A stretch of 64,000 nucleotides of DNA, taken from the NCBI RefSeq assembly GCF_000717745.1, contig NZ_JOBH01000011.1, forward strand, positions 217,772 through 281,771. The letters are read 5' to 3'. The stretch is from Streptomyces violens. GTDB taxonomy: Bacteria > Actinomycetota > Actinomycetes > Streptomycetales > Streptomycetaceae. The number at the start of each line of letters is the position of its first letter. Positions within the stretch are counted from its first letter, which is position 1. A program made the position numbers and the translations under genes. Of this stretch, positions 35,852-44,882 are shown in pieces. The notes under the pieces are model-generated. The model worked only from the letters and a program-made list of their open reading frames with translations, was not told the DNA's origin and made no database searches.

Positions 35852-36943
35852 ATGAACGCATTTGTGCGTCGCGTCGTCATAGCCACCACCGCGGTCTCCA
35901 TGGCCGCGACCGTGGCCGCCTGTGGCAAGGCCGGCAGCGGTGACGACAGCGGTGGTGACAAGAAGACCATCGGCCTCTTGCTGCCGGAGAACAAGACCAC
36001 GCGCTACGAGACCTTCGACCGCCCCCTGATGGAGGCGAAGATCAAGGAGCTCTGCGCGGACTGCGTGGTGAAGTACAACAACGCCGCGCAGGAGACCGAG
36101 ACGCAGAAGAAGCAGTTCGACGCGCTGATCACGCAGGGCGTCAAGGTCATCATCCTGGACGCGGTCGACTTCAAGGCCACCAAGTCCTGGGTGAACCAGG
36201 CCGCCAAGAAGGGCGTGCAGGTCGTCGCGTACGACCGCCTCGCCGAGGGCGACATTTCGGCATACGTGTCCTACGACAACGAGAAGATCGGCCGCCTCCA
36301 GGGCGAGGGCCTGGTCAAGGCCCTGGGCAGCGACGCCAAGAACGCCAACGTTGTCATGATCAACGGCTCGCCGACCGACCCGAACGCCCCCTTCTTCAAG
36401 AAGGGCGCGCACACGGTCCTCGACAAGCAGGTCAAGAAGATCGTCTACGAGCAGGACATCCCGGACTGGTCGCCGGACGAGGCCAACAAGAAGATGAACT
36501 CGGCGATCGACTCGCTCGGCAAGGACGGCTTCCAGGGCGTCTACTCCGCCAACGACGGCATGGCCGGCGGCATCCTCACCGCGCTGAAGCAGCGGAACGT
36601 CGACGTCCCCGTCGGCGGCCAGGACGCCGAGCTGGCCGGTCTGCAGCGGATCCTGAAGGGCGAGCAGTCCTTCACGATCTACAAGCAGATCAAGCCGCAG
36701 GCCGAGACCACCGCCGAGGTCGCGGTCAAGCTCCTCAAGGGCGAGAAGCTCGGCTCCCTCACCCCGGACAAGGTCGACAGCCTCAGCGGCGAGGTCAAGG
36801 GCATCCCGGCGAAGCTGTACGACGCGCAGATCGTGACCAAGGACGACATCAAGGACACGATCATCAAGGACAAGGTCTACAAGGCGAGCCAGCTCTGCAC
36901 CGCGGACTACAAGAAGGCGTGCGAGGAAGCCGGCATCAAGTAA
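35852..36943 (+). CDS. xylF: Xylose ABC transporter substrate-binding lipoprotein
   Basis: 363-residue periplasmic-binding-protein-like lipoprotein of the pentose/hexose class. The signal peptide ends in the lipobox VAAC. The mature protein has the type-1 binding fold with GLLLPENKTTRYETFDRP, LITQGVKVIILDAVD and VYSANDGMAGGILTALKQ, all seen in XylF/ChvE-like proteins. ATG at 35852 follows AGGGAGGG. First gene of xylFGH. The region between rok7B7 and this gene (about 200 bp) carries the candidate ROK operator. Confidence 0.92.
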   Translation: MNAFVRRVVIATTAVSMAATVAACGKAGSGDDSGGDKKTIGLLLPENKTTRYETFDRPLMEAKIKELCADCVVKYNNAAQETETQKKQFDALITQGVKVIILDAVDFKATKSWVNQAAKKGVQVVAYDRLAEGDISAYVSYDNEKIGRLQGEGLVKALGSDAKNANVVMINGSPTDPNAPFFKKGAHTVLDKQVKKIVYEQDIPDWSPDEANKKMNSAIDSLGKDGFQGVYSANDGMAGGILTALKQRNVDVPVGGQDAELAGLQRILKGEQSFTIYKQIKPQAETTAEVAVKLLKGEKLGSLTPDKVDSLSGEVKGIPAKLYDAQIVTKDDIKDTIIKDKVYKASQLCTADYKKACEEAGIK

Positions 36944-37039
36944 CCCCCTCGGACGGCCCGCGCCCACGAGAGGCGCGGGCCGCCGGGCAGCCTCGTACGC
37001 ACCATTCCCGCCCGACAGGCGGCGAAGGAGATGATTCAC

Positions 37040-37834
37040 GTGTCCGCTGCGCCCGTGCTGGCGTTGCGCTCGGTCTCCAAGCGGTTCGGCGCCGTCCAGG
37101 CGCTCACGGACGTCACGCTGGAGATCGAAGCCGGTGAGGTGGTCGCCCTGGTCGGCGACAACGGCGCCGGCAAGTCGACCCTCGTCAAGACCATCGCCGG
37201 GGTCCACCCCATCGACGAAGGCACCATCGAGTGGGAGGGGCGTCCGGTCCGCATCAACCGGCCGCACGACGCCCAGGAGCTCGGTGTCGCCACCGTCTAC
37301 CAGGACCTCGCGCTCTGCGACAACCTCGATGTCGTCGCCAACCTCTTCCTCGGCAGCGAGCTGCGCCGCGCCTCCGTGCTGGACGAGATCGCCATGGAGA
37401 AGCGCGCCAAGGAGCTGCTGGACACCCTGTCCATCCGCATCCCCAGCGTCCGCATCCCCGTCGCGGCGCTCTCCGGCGGCCAGCGCCAGGTCGTCGCCAT
37501 CGCCCGCGCGCTGATCGGCGACCCCAAGGTCGTCATCCTCGACGAGCCGACCGCGGCGCTCGGCGTCGAGCAGACCGCGCAGGTCCTCGACCTCGTCGAG
37601 CGGCTCCGCGAGCGCGGCCACGGCGTGATCCTGATCAGCCACAACATGGCCGACGTACAGGCCGTCGCGGACCGCGTCGCGGTGCTGCGCCTCGGCCGCA
37701 ACAACGGCGTCTTCCCTGTGGCGGACACCTCCCACGAAGAGATCATCGCCGCCATCACCGGCGCCTCGGACAATGCCGTCACGCGCCGCAAGGCCCGCAC
37801 GGACCAGGTGAAGAAGGAGCAGGGCGCGTCATGA
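37040..37834 (+). CDS. xylG: Xylose ABC transporter ATP-binding protein (single nucleotide-binding domain)
   Basis: 264-residue ATPase. Walker A GDNGAGKST, signature LSGGQRQ and Walker B VILDEPT are intact. It has only one nucleotide-binding domain, whereas E. coli-type XylG has two in tandem (about 510 residues); it should therefore act as a homodimer. The GTG at 37040 is nine bases after AAGGAG; the ATG at 37031 abuts that site and is less likely. The TGA overlaps the ATG of xylH (ATGA). Confidence 0.92.
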   Translation: MSAAPVLALRSVSKRFGAVQALTDVTLEIEAGEVVALVGDNGAGKSTLVKTIAGVHPIDEGTIEWEGRPVRINRPHDAQELGVATVYQDLALCDNLDVVANLFLGSELRRASVLDEIAMEKRAKELLDTLSIRIPSVRIPVAALSGGQRQVVAIARALIGDPKVVILDEPTAALGVEQTAQVLDLVERLRERGHGVILISHNMADVQAVADRVAVLRLGRNNGVFPVADTSHEEIIAAITGASDNAVTRRKARTDQVKKEQGAS

Positions 37835-39132
37835 GCAGCGACCTCACCAAGAGCGACGCGGGCGCCACGCCGGAGCAGTCGGCAGAGAAGAGTGCCGTCC
37901 CGGCCGCGGCCGTCGACCCCCGCCTGCTCGTCCGCGAGCAGGGCTTCAAGGGGTACTGGACCGACTTCACCCGGCGGATGCGCGGCGGCGAGCTGGGCTC
38001 GCTCCCGGTCGTCCTCGGCCTGATCGTCATCGCGGTGATCTTCCAGCTGCAGACCAGCAGCTTCCTCTCCGCCGGCTCCCTCGCGAACATCGGCATCTAC
38101 ACCTCCGGCCTCGGCATCATGGCCGTCGGCATCGTCTTCGTCCTGCTGCTGGGCGAGATCGACCTCTCGGTCGGCTCGGTGGCGGGCGTCGGCGCCGCGG
38201 TCTGGGCCGTGCTCAGCGTGACGAACGGCCTGAACGACTGGCTGTCCGTACTGATCGCCATCTTCTGCGGCCTGCTGATCGGCGCGCTGCACGGCTTCTT
38301 CTTCGCCAAGATCGGCGTGCCCGCCTTCGTGGTCACCCTGGCCGGCTTCCTCGGCTGGAGCGGCCTGCAGATCTGGATGATGGGCAAGGAAGGCTCCATC
38401 AACACGCCGGACGGCAGCGTGGTCGCCTACCTCACGGGCTACTACTTCGAGGACAAGGCGGCGGCGTACGGGCTGGCGCTGGTCGCCGTCCTGGCGTACG
38501 CGGGCTCGCTGCTGCTGGACACCAAGCGGCGCAAGGCCGCCGGGCTGCCCTCGCGGCCGCTGAGCGAGGTGGGCCTGCGCACCGCCGTGGTCGCGGTGAT
38601 CGCCTTCGCCGTCGCGTACGTGCTCAATGAGCCGGCTGGCGCGCGCGGCCTGCCGCTCGCCCTGGTCGTCTTCCTGGCCGTCCTGGTCGTCGCCGACTTC
38701 GTGGTCCGCCGCACGACCTACGGCCGGCAGATCTTCGCGGTCGGCGGCAACGCGGAGGCCGCGCGCCGGGCCGGTATCAACGTCGACAAGATCCGGATCA
38801 CGGTCTTCGCGATCTCCGGGATGCTCGCGGCCTTCGGCGGGCTCTTCATCGCCAGCCTCTCCGGCGGCGCCACGAAGAACCTCGGCGCGGGCAACACGCT
38901 GATGAACGTGATCGCCGCGGCGGTCATCGGCGGCACCAGCCTCTTCGGCGGCCGCGGCAAGATCTGGTCGGCGCTGCTGGGCATGCTGGTCATCCAGTCC
39001 ATCCAGCAGGGCCTGAACCTGCTGGGCATGGCCAGCGAGATCCAGTACATGATCACCGGCGCGGTGCTGCTGGCCGCCGTCGTGATCGACTCGGTCTCCC
39101 GCCGCACCCAGAAAACGGCCGGCCGCACCTGA
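37831..39132 (+). CDS. xylH: Xylose ABC transporter permease
   Basis: 433-residue RbsC/XylH-type permease with a hydrophilic N-terminal extension of about 50 residues and 10 or more membrane helices. Family signatures: IGIYTSGLGIMAVGIVFVLL, GEIDLSVGSVAGVGAA, and NVIAAAVIGGTSLFGGRGK in the C-terminal half. Coupled to xylG by a 4-bp overlap and followed by a terminator at 39152. Confidence 0.93.
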   Translation: MSSDLTKSDAGATPEQSAEKSAVPAAAVDPRLLVREQGFKGYWTDFTRRMRGGELGSLPVVLGLIVIAVIFQLQTSSFLSAGSLANIGIYTSGLGIMAVGIVFVLLLGEIDLSVGSVAGVGAAVWAVLSVTNGLNDWLSVLIAIFCGLLIGALHGFFFAKIGVPAFVVTLAGFLGWSGLQIWMMGKEGSINTPDGSVVAYLTGYYFEDKAAAYGLALVAVLAYAGSLLLDTKRRKAAGLPSRPLSEVGLRTAVVAVIAFAVAYVLNEPAGARGLPLALVVFLAVLVVADFVVRRTTYGRQIFAVGGNAEAARRAGINVDKIRITVFAISGMLAAFGGLFIASLSGGATKNLGAGNTLMNVIAAAVIGGTSLFGGRGKIWSALLGMLVIQSIQQGLNLLGMASEIQYMITGAVLLAAVVIDSVSRRTQKTAGRT

Positions 39133-39151
39133 CACGCCCGGCCCGCCGCCC

Positions 39152-39183
39152 GGCCCCTGCCCGGTTCCCTCCGGGCAGGGGCC
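39152..39183 (+). terminator. xylFGH terminator
   Basis: GGCCCCTGCCCGG (39152-39164) pairs perfectly with CCGGGCAGGGGCC (39171-39183), six-base loop TTCCCT, 20 bp past xylH. Confidence 0.82.
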
Positions 39184-39319
39184 ATATGCGTGACATTCCT
39201 CGCACGGCCCGCGCGCAGTGGCAGCGCGCGGAACATTAGACTCGTCTGATCGGCAAGCTCGATCAGCTCGGACCGGTAGCGAAGGTCCGGAAAACAGCTC
39301 GACGCACAAGGAGGCACGG

Positions 39320-41269
39320 GTGGCCCTGCTGACCCGTATCAGGGGACCGCGCGATCTGGACCGGCTCGGCCCGGAGCAGCTCGAGCAGCTCGCGGCGGAG
39401 ATCCGGACGTTCCTCGTCGACGCCGTCTCCAAGACCGGCGGACACCTCGGCCCGAACCTCGGCGTGGTCGAGCTGACCATCGCCCTGCACCGCGTCTTCC
39501 ACTCGCCCCAGGACAAGGTCCTCTTCGACACCGGACACCAGTCCTACGTCCACAAGCTGCTGACCGGCCGCCAGGACTTCTCGAAGCTGCGCGCCAAGGG
39601 CGGCCTGTCCGGCTACCCCTCGCGCGCCGAGTCCGAGCACGACGTCATCGAGAACAGCCACGCCTCCACGGTGCTCGGGTGGGCCGACGGCCTGGCCAAG
39701 GCCAACCAGGTGCGCGGCAAGGACGACCACGTCGTCGCGGTGATCGGCGACGGCGCGCTCACCGGCGGCATGGCCTGGGAGGCGCTGAACAACATCGCGG
39801 TCGCCAAGGACCGCCCGCTGGTCATCGTCGTCAACGACAACGAGCGCTCCTACTCTCCGACCATCGGCGGCCTGGCCGACCACCTCGCCACCCTCCGTAC
39901 GACCGACGGTTACGAGCGCTTCCTCGCCCGCGGCAAGGAGATCCTGGACCGCACCCCGGTCGTCGGGAAGCCGGTCTACGACGCGCTGCACGGCGCCAAG
40001 AAGGGCCTGAAGGACCTCGTCGCCCCGCAGGGCATGTTCGAGGACCTCGGCCTGAAGTACGTCGGCCCGATCGACGGCCACGACATGGAGGCGCTGGAGT
40101 CCGCGCTGCAGCGCGCCAAGCGCTTCGGCGGCCCGGTCATCGTGCACTGCCTGACCGAGAAGGGCCGCGGCTACAAGCCCGCCGAGCAGGACGAGGCCGA
40201 CCGTTTCCACGGCATCGGCGTCATCCACCCCGACACCGGTCTGCCGGTGTCGTCCGGCGGCGCCGACTGGACCTCGGTGTTCGGCGAGGAGATGGTCAAG
40301 CTCGGCCGCGAGCGCAAGGACATCGTCGCGATCACCGCGGCCATGCTGCAGCCGGTCGGCCTGAAGAAGTTCGCCGAGGCGTTCCCCGACCGGATCTACG
40401 ACGTGGGCATCGCCGAGCAGCACGGCGCGGTCTCCGCCGCCGGCCTGGCCACCGGCGGCCTGCACCCGGTCTTCGCGCTGTACGCGACGTTCCTCAACCG
40501 CGCCTTCGACCAGGTCCTGATGGACGTGGCGCTGCACAAGTGCGGCGTCACCTTCGTCCTGGACCGCTCCGGCGTCACCGGCACCGACGGCGCCTCGCAC
40601 AACGGCATGTGGGACATGTCGCTGCTGCAGGTCGTCCCGGGCCTGCGGATCGCCGCGCCGCGCGACGCCGACCAGGTACGCGCCCAGCTGCGCGAGGCCG
40701 TCGAGGTCGATGACGCGCCGACCGTGGTGCGCTACTCCAAGGGCGCGGTCGGCCCGGCCGTCGAGGCGGTCGGCCGCATCGGCGGCATGGACGTGCTGCG
40801 CGCGCCGGCGAAGGACGTCAAGAAGCCCGACGTGCTGCTGGTCTCCGTCGGCGCGCTCGCCCCGATGTGCCTGGAGATCGCCGACCTGCTGGACAAGCAG
40901 GGCATCTCCACGACCGTCGTCGACCCGCGCTGGGTCAAGCCGGTCGACGCGGCCCTGCCGGGCCTGGCCGACCGCCACCGTGTCGTGGTCACGGTCGAGG
41001 ACAACATCCGCTCCGGCGGCGTCGGCTCCGCGGTCGCGCAGGCGCTGCGGGACGCGGGCGTGGACGTGCCGCTGCGCGACTTCGGCATCCCCGAGAAGTT
41101 CCTCGACCACGCGTCGCGCAAGGAGATCATGGCCGAGATCGGCCTCACCGCGCCGGACATCGCCCGCCAGGTCACCGGCCTGGTCGCGAAGATCGACGGT
41201 CGTTACGACGACGCCGCGGACGCCGAGGACGCGCCGGCCGCCGAGCCGGCCCAGGTCGCCCAGGACTGA
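39320..41269 (+). CDS. dxs: 1-Deoxy-D-xylulose-5-phosphate synthase
   Basis: Condenses pyruvate and glyceraldehyde-3-phosphate with thiamine diphosphate, first step of the MEP isoprenoid pathway. 649 residues. ThDP motif [16 protein letters not shown] is in the N-terminal domain and the catalytic Glu region [15 protein letters not shown] in the middle; [11 protein letters not shown] and the C-terminal [16 protein letters not shown] are typical. The GTG at 39320 follows AAGGAGG; a longer frame to 39218 has no such support. Monocistronic, with a terminator at 41283. Confidence 0.97.
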   Translation: MALLTRIRGPRDLDRLGPEQLEQLAAEIRTFLVDAVSKTGGHLGPNLGVVELTIALHRVFHSPQDKVLFDTGHQSYVHKLLTGRQDFSKLRAKGGLSGYPSRAESEHDVIENSHASTVLGWADGLAKANQVRGKDDHVVAVIGDGALTGGMAWEALNNIAVAKDRPLVIVVNDNERSYSPTIGGLADHLATLRTTDGYERFLARGKEILDRTPVVGKPVYDALHGAKKGLKDLVAPQGMFEDLGLKYVGPIDGHDMEALESALQRAKRFGGPVIVHCLTEKGRGYKPAEQDEADRFHGIGVIHPDTGLPVSSGGADWTSVFGEEMVKLGRERKDIVAITAAMLQPVGLKKFAEAFPDRIYDVGIAEQHGAVSAAGLATGGLHPVFALYATFLNRAFDQVLMDVALHKCGVTFVLDRSGVTGTDGASHNGMWDMSLLQVVPGLRIAAPRDADQVRAQLREAVEVDDAPTVVRYSKGAVGPAVEAVGRIGGMDVLRAPAKDVKKPDVLLVSVGALAPMCLEIADLLDKQGISTTVVDPRWVKPVDAALPGLADRHRVVVTVEDNIRSGGVGSAVAQALRDAGVDVPLRDFGIPEKFLDHASRKEIMAEIGLTAPDIARQVTGLVAKIDGRYDDAADAEDAPAAEPAQVAQD

Positions 41270-41282
41270 TCGGTCCGACGCC

Positions 41283-41326
41283 GGAGGGACCGGTCCGCAC
41301 TCCTCCGGGTGCGGGCCGGTCCCTCC
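41283..41326 (+). terminator. dxs terminator
   Basis: An 18-bp stem with one wobble: GGAGGGACCGGTCCGCAC (41283-41300) against GTGCGGGCCGGTCCCTCC (41309-41326), loop TCCTCCGG. Confidence 0.82.
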
Positions 41327-41441
41327 GCATATCGAGTGATCTGTGGCGCCTCCGGGCACGCCGTCAGTGACCTTTCCCCGCAATTGCCGAGACTCGGTCA
41401 GTTGGGGATTCATTGACGGTCGCCCAGGCGGAGGTTCGCCC

Positions 41442-42944
41442 ATGAGCAGTTCGTTGCCAGAGCAGGAGGGCCGCCGCCGCGGCCTTTTCCGTACCAAGAC
41501 GGTCGAGGAGTCGATCCGCGACACCGAGGAGCCCGAGCACGCGCTCAAGAAGTCACTGTCCGCGCTGGATCTGACGGTCTTCGGCGTCGGGGTGATCATC
41601 GGTACCGGCATCTTCGTCCTCACCGGCAAGATCGCCAAGGAGACGGCGGGCCCGGCGGTCGCCCTCTCGTTCATCGCCGCCGGGGTGGTCTGCGCGCTGG
41701 CCGCCCTCTGCTACGCCGAGTTCGCCTCCACCGTCCCGGTCGCCGGCTCCGCGTACACCTTCTCCTACGCCTCGCTGGGCGAGTTCCCCGCCTGGATCAT
41801 CGGCTGGGACCTGGTCCTGGAGCTGGCGCTGGCCTGTGCGGTGGTGTCCGTGGGCTGGTCCGGTTACATCCGCTCGCTGCTGGACTCCGCGGGCGTACAG
41901 CTGCCGGCGGGCCTCTCCGGTACGCACGAAGGGCAGTTCGGATTCGACCTGCTGGCCTGCATCCTCGTGCTCGTGCTGACGGCCATTCTGGTCGCGGGCA
42001 TGAAGCTGTCGTCGCGGGTGACCGCGGTGGTCGTGGGCGTCAAGGTCACCGTCGTACTGATCGTCATCGCGGTCGGCGCGTTCTTCATCAACGGCTCGAA
42101 CTACGAGCCGTTCGTGCCGGAGTCCGTGCCCAGCGAGGGCGGCAGCGGCTGGCAGGCGCCGCTGGTCCAGCTGATGTTCGGCTTCACCCCGGCGAGCTTC
42201 GGGGTGATGGGCATCTTCGCGGCCGCCGCCGTGGTCTTCTTCGCCTTCATCGGCTTCGACATCGTCGCCACCGCCGCCGAGGAGGCCCGCAATCCGCAGC
42301 GCGACGTGCCGCGCGGCATCCTCGGCTCGCTGATCATCTGCACGATCCTCTACGTCGCCGTGTCCATCGTCGTCACCGGCATGCAGAAGTACAGCCGGCT
42401 CTCCACGGACGCGCCGCTCGCCGACGCCTTCAAGGACATCGGGCACCCCTTCTGGGCCGGTCTGATCAGCTTCGGCGCGGCCGTCGGCCTCACCTCCGTC
42501 AGCATGATCCTGCTGCTCGGCCAGAGCCGGGTCTTCTTCGCGATGAGCCGCGACGGCCTGCTGCCCCGGGTCTTCTCCACGGTCCACCCGCGCTTCGGTA
42601 CGCCCTACCGGTCCACGATCGCGCTCGGCGCGGTGGTCGCCGTGGTGGCCGGCTTCACGTCCATCGACGTGCTGGCCGAGCTGGTCAACATCGGCACGCT
42701 GTTCGCCTTCGTCGTGGTCGCCGTGGGCGTGATCATTCTGCGCCGCACCCGCCCCGACCTGCCGCGTACCTTCCGAACCCCGCTGGTGCCGCTGGTGCCG
42801 ATCCTGTCCGTCATGGCGTCCGTGTGGCTGATGATCAACCTGACGGCGGAGACCTGGCTGCGGTTCGCCATCTGGATGGCCGTCGGGCTCGCCTTCTACT
42901 TCGTGTACGGGCGGTCGCACAGCCGCATGGGGCGGCGCGGCTGA
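41442..42944 (+). CDS. APC-family amino acid permease (cationic amino acid transporter type)
   Basis: 500 residues, about 12 membrane helices. The start of helix 1, FGVGVIIGTGIFVLTGKIAK, and AFIGFDIVATAAEEARNPQR in the middle are hallmarks of the CAT subfamily (YfnA-like). ATG at 41442 follows GCGGAGG; an upstream in-frame ATG at 41343 has no ribosome-binding site. Same gene order after dxs as in S. coelicolor (from memory). Substrate unknown, probably basic or branched amino acids. Confidence 0.9.
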   Translation: MSSSLPEQEGRRRGLFRTKTVEESIRDTEEPEHALKKSLSALDLTVFGVGVIIGTGIFVLTGKIAKETAGPAVALSFIAAGVVCALAALCYAEFASTVPVAGSAYTFSYASLGEFPAWIIGWDLVLELALACAVVSVGWSGYIRSLLDSAGVQLPAGLSGTHEGQFGFDLLACILVLVLTAILVAGMKLSSRVTAVVVGVKVTVVLIVIAVGAFFINGSNYEPFVPESVPSEGGSGWQAPLVQLMFGFTPASFGVMGIFAAAAVVFFAFIGFDIVATAAEEARNPQRDVPRGILGSLIICTILYVAVSIVVTGMQKYSRLSTDAPLADAFKDIGHPFWAGLISFGAAVGLTSVSMILLLGQSRVFFAMSRDGLLPRVFSTVHPRFGTPYRSTIALGAVVAVVAGFTSIDVLAELVNIGTLFAFVVVAVGVIILRRTRPDLPRTFRTPLVPLVPILSVMASVWLMINLTAETWLRFAIWMAVGLAFYFVYGRSHSRMGRRG

Positions 42945-42951
42945 CGGCTCC

Positions 42952-43365
42952 TCATCTGCCGTACGCCCGGCCGCCGCCGGTGCCGACCGGGCGTACGGAA
43001 CGGGGGCCCGTCACCCGGGCGCCCAGCGCCTCCACGCGCGCCCGCAGCCCCCGGTCGGCCGTCACGACCACACACGGCCGTCCCTCGGGCCGCGCCGCGA
43101 CCAGTTCGACGATGCGGTCGTCACCGCTGCCGTCGGCCGACTCCACCCGTACGCCGTCGACGCTCGCCACCCCGCGCGCCGCGCCCTCCACGACGAGCAC
43201 CAGCTCCACCGGCGGATCCGCGAGGCCGGGCAGCCCGCTCTCGCCGTACGCCACGAGGCCGTCGCGCAGCCGCTCGGCCGCGCCCCGCCGGTCGTGCCAC
43301 CAGCCGTCGGGCACCGAGCCGACGACATTGGCGCCGTCGACGATCAGAGTGGTCATCACTGTCAT
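42952..43365 (-). CDS. NYN/PIN-like domain protein
   Basis: 137 residues. The N-terminus TTLIVDGANVVGSVPDGWW and the C-terminal VVVTADRGLRARVEALGARV are the strands that carry acidic residues in NYN (PIN-like) ribonucleases, here Asp in VDGAN and in TADRG. Probably a small RNase or RNA-binding protein. The ATG at 43365 is used; 43356 is an alternative. It converges with the APC permease gene, only seven bases apart. Confidence 0.8.
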   Translation of the reverse strand: MTVMTTLIVDGANVVGSVPDGWWHDRRGAAERLRDGLVAYGESGLPGLADPPVELVLVVEGAARGVASVDGVRVESADGSGDDRIVELVAARPEGRPCVVVTADRGLRARVEALGARVTGPRSVRPVGTGGGRAYGR

Positions 43366-43402
43366 GCGTCCATCGTGGCAGCTGGGCAGGGATGCGGTGC
43401 GG

Positions 43403-43714
43403 TTATCCACAGGGGGCGGCGGCTGTCGGCGGGGACGGTACTCCACTGGGGACGTCGTCCTCGGCAGCTCGTGCCTGGCAGAGCGTTTTCCAGGAGGACT
43501 CTGCTGCTGCCCGCGCGTCTCGTCCGTAGTCCGCATCGCTCAGCACCATGGCGCGGCTGGCGGCCCCGTCCGCGAGAGTGACGAGTTGTTCGGCGAGTGC
43601 GGCGGGCTCGCGGCAGCCCAGTTCCGTTACGAGTGCAGTGACCAGCCGCACCATCAGCAGTTGCGGGCCGCCCTCGAGGCAACCACCGCCTTCCACGTCC
43701 AGCCCGCTCCGGGG
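43403..43714 (-). pseudogene. Remnant of a TetR-family regulator (C-terminal domain only)
   Basis: The minus-strand frame reads LLMVRLVTALVTELGCREP, then AALAEQLVTLADGAASRAM and ARAAAESSWKTLCQARA before a TGA at 43403. This is the C-terminal ligand domain of a common actinobacterial TetR type (EPAALAEQLVLLFDGA pattern). There is no HTH and no start codon with a ribosome-binding site; upstream the frame runs into the unrelated lipoprotein gene, whose stop is at 43716. I read it as a 5'-truncated gene left by a deletion or insertion at the edge of the poly-glutamate-like locus. Confidence 0.55.
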
Positions 43715-43715
43715 C

Positions 43716-44714
43716 CTAGCCGCGGCCCCACGTCGGCGTGACGCCGGCCATCGCCCCCGCGGCCATGTCCGCCCGGCCCTCGTCCTTCCGCACCTCCCGC
43801 GCGTACTCGACATGCAGGAAGGGCACCCCCGAGGCGGCGGCGCGGCTGCCCTGGACGTTGGTCCTGCCCTCCAGCGGGCAGGACCGGGCCCAGGCACGGC
43901 ACACCCGGAAGCCGCGGTCGCGCAGCGCGTCGGCGAGCCTGCGGGCGTCCGGGCGGCCGTCGGTCCCGCGGCCGGTGGAGACGATCGCGTCGTAGCGGGG
44001 TGCCGAGTCGTGGGCGAAGCCGTGGATCTGTACGGCGGGCAGGCCGCGGCGTACGAGCTCGGTGCAGACCGCGTCGAAGACCGTGTCGCGGCGATGTGCC
44101 GCATCGGCGGCGTCGCCGTGGCCCGCCGCGCGGTGTGCGCCCGCCAGGACCAGCACGCCACCGCGGGCGCCGCGCAGGACGCCGGTGCCCAGCCGCTCGG
44201 TGTCCAGATCGGCCACCGGGTGCGGTACCTGTACCGACCAGCGGGCTGTCGCGTCCAGGTCGAGATAGACCCGGCCCCAGCCGCGGCGGGCCTCGGCGCT
44301 CCGGCTGCGGCCGGCGACCTCGGCGACACGACGGCCGGTGGCACGGTCGGTGAGGGTCCGTACGGTGTAGCCGGCGTCCGCGAGCCGCTCGCGGGCCGCG
44401 CCCCGGCGGCCGTCGAGCAGCAGCCCGACCCCCTCGGCGATCGCGCGGCGCTCGGCCGGGGCGGGCGGGGAGTAGCCGCCCGACGAGGAGAAGCCCGCGG
44501 TGTACTCCCGCACGTGACGGGCGAGGTCGACGTCGGTGCGGGACTGCCCGGCGGCGCGGTGGCCGACCGGGTCGTCACGCAGGCCGTCAACGCCGCCATG
44601 GGGCCCCTGACAAGCCGTCAGGACCGTCAGGGCGGCCGCCGACGCCACCGCCGCCAGGGTGCGCGTCGCCCGCGTCAACCTTGTGACTCTCGCCCGGTGC
44701 ATGGTCGTGGTCAT
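43716..44714 (-). CDS. Lipoprotein with zinc-hydrolase-like motifs (possible poly-gamma-glutamate hydrolase)
   Basis: 332 residues. Signal peptide ends at the lipobox VLTAC. The mature part begins with a helical region, then a domain with PHPVADLDTE, LVLAGAHRAAGHGDAAD, AHRRDTVFDAVCTEL, VQIHGFAHDS and VPFLHVEYAREVR. The spacing of His-x7-Glu, a later IHG and a final Glu recalls zinc ligands in carboxypeptidase-like amidohydrolases, including phage PghP that cuts poly-gamma-glutamate. That link is inference, but the gene is divergent from a PgsBC operon, which strengthens it. An alternative is a zinc peptidase or cell-wall amidase. Start ATG at 44714; no clear ribosome-binding site. Confidence 0.7.
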   Translation of the reverse strand: MTTTMHRARVTRLTRATRTLAAVASAAALTVLTACQGPHGGVDGLRDDPVGHRAAGQSRTDVDLARHVREYTAGFSSSGGYSPPAPAERRAIAEGVGLLLDGRRGAARERLADAGYTVRTLTDRATGRRVAEVAGRSRSAEARRGWGRVYLDLDATARWSVQVPHPVADLDTERLGTGVLRGARGGVLVLAGAHRAAGHGDAADAAHRRDTVFDAVCTELVRRGLPAVQIHGFAHDSAPRYDAIVSTGRGTDGRPDARRLADALRDRGFRVCRAWARSCPLEGRTNVQGSRAAASGVPFLHVEYAREVRKDEGRADMAAGAMAGVTPTWGRG

Positions 44715-44882
44715 GGTCGTACGGAGTGTAATCAGCCAGATGCGGTGAATTACCGGCGAAGCGCCGTATTCGGATAGCGATGCCCGTCACATCAGGATCT
44801 TTCCCCGGTGATACCGCCATTCGCGTGGTTATCGTGCCTTGGCTTGATCGTTCTTCCTCAACCCCCCGAAAGGAGCCCCGCG

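Noticed and set aside
39263..41674. An 803-codon open frame antisense to dxs
   Set aside because: Same shadow effect; no motif, and it would span the dxs terminator and the APC promoter.
44715..44882. Inverted repeats (for example CGGCG/CGCCG) upstream of the Cache-HAMP gene as operators
   Set aside because: Short GC-rich dyads like this are expected by chance in such DNA; there is no second copy to support them.
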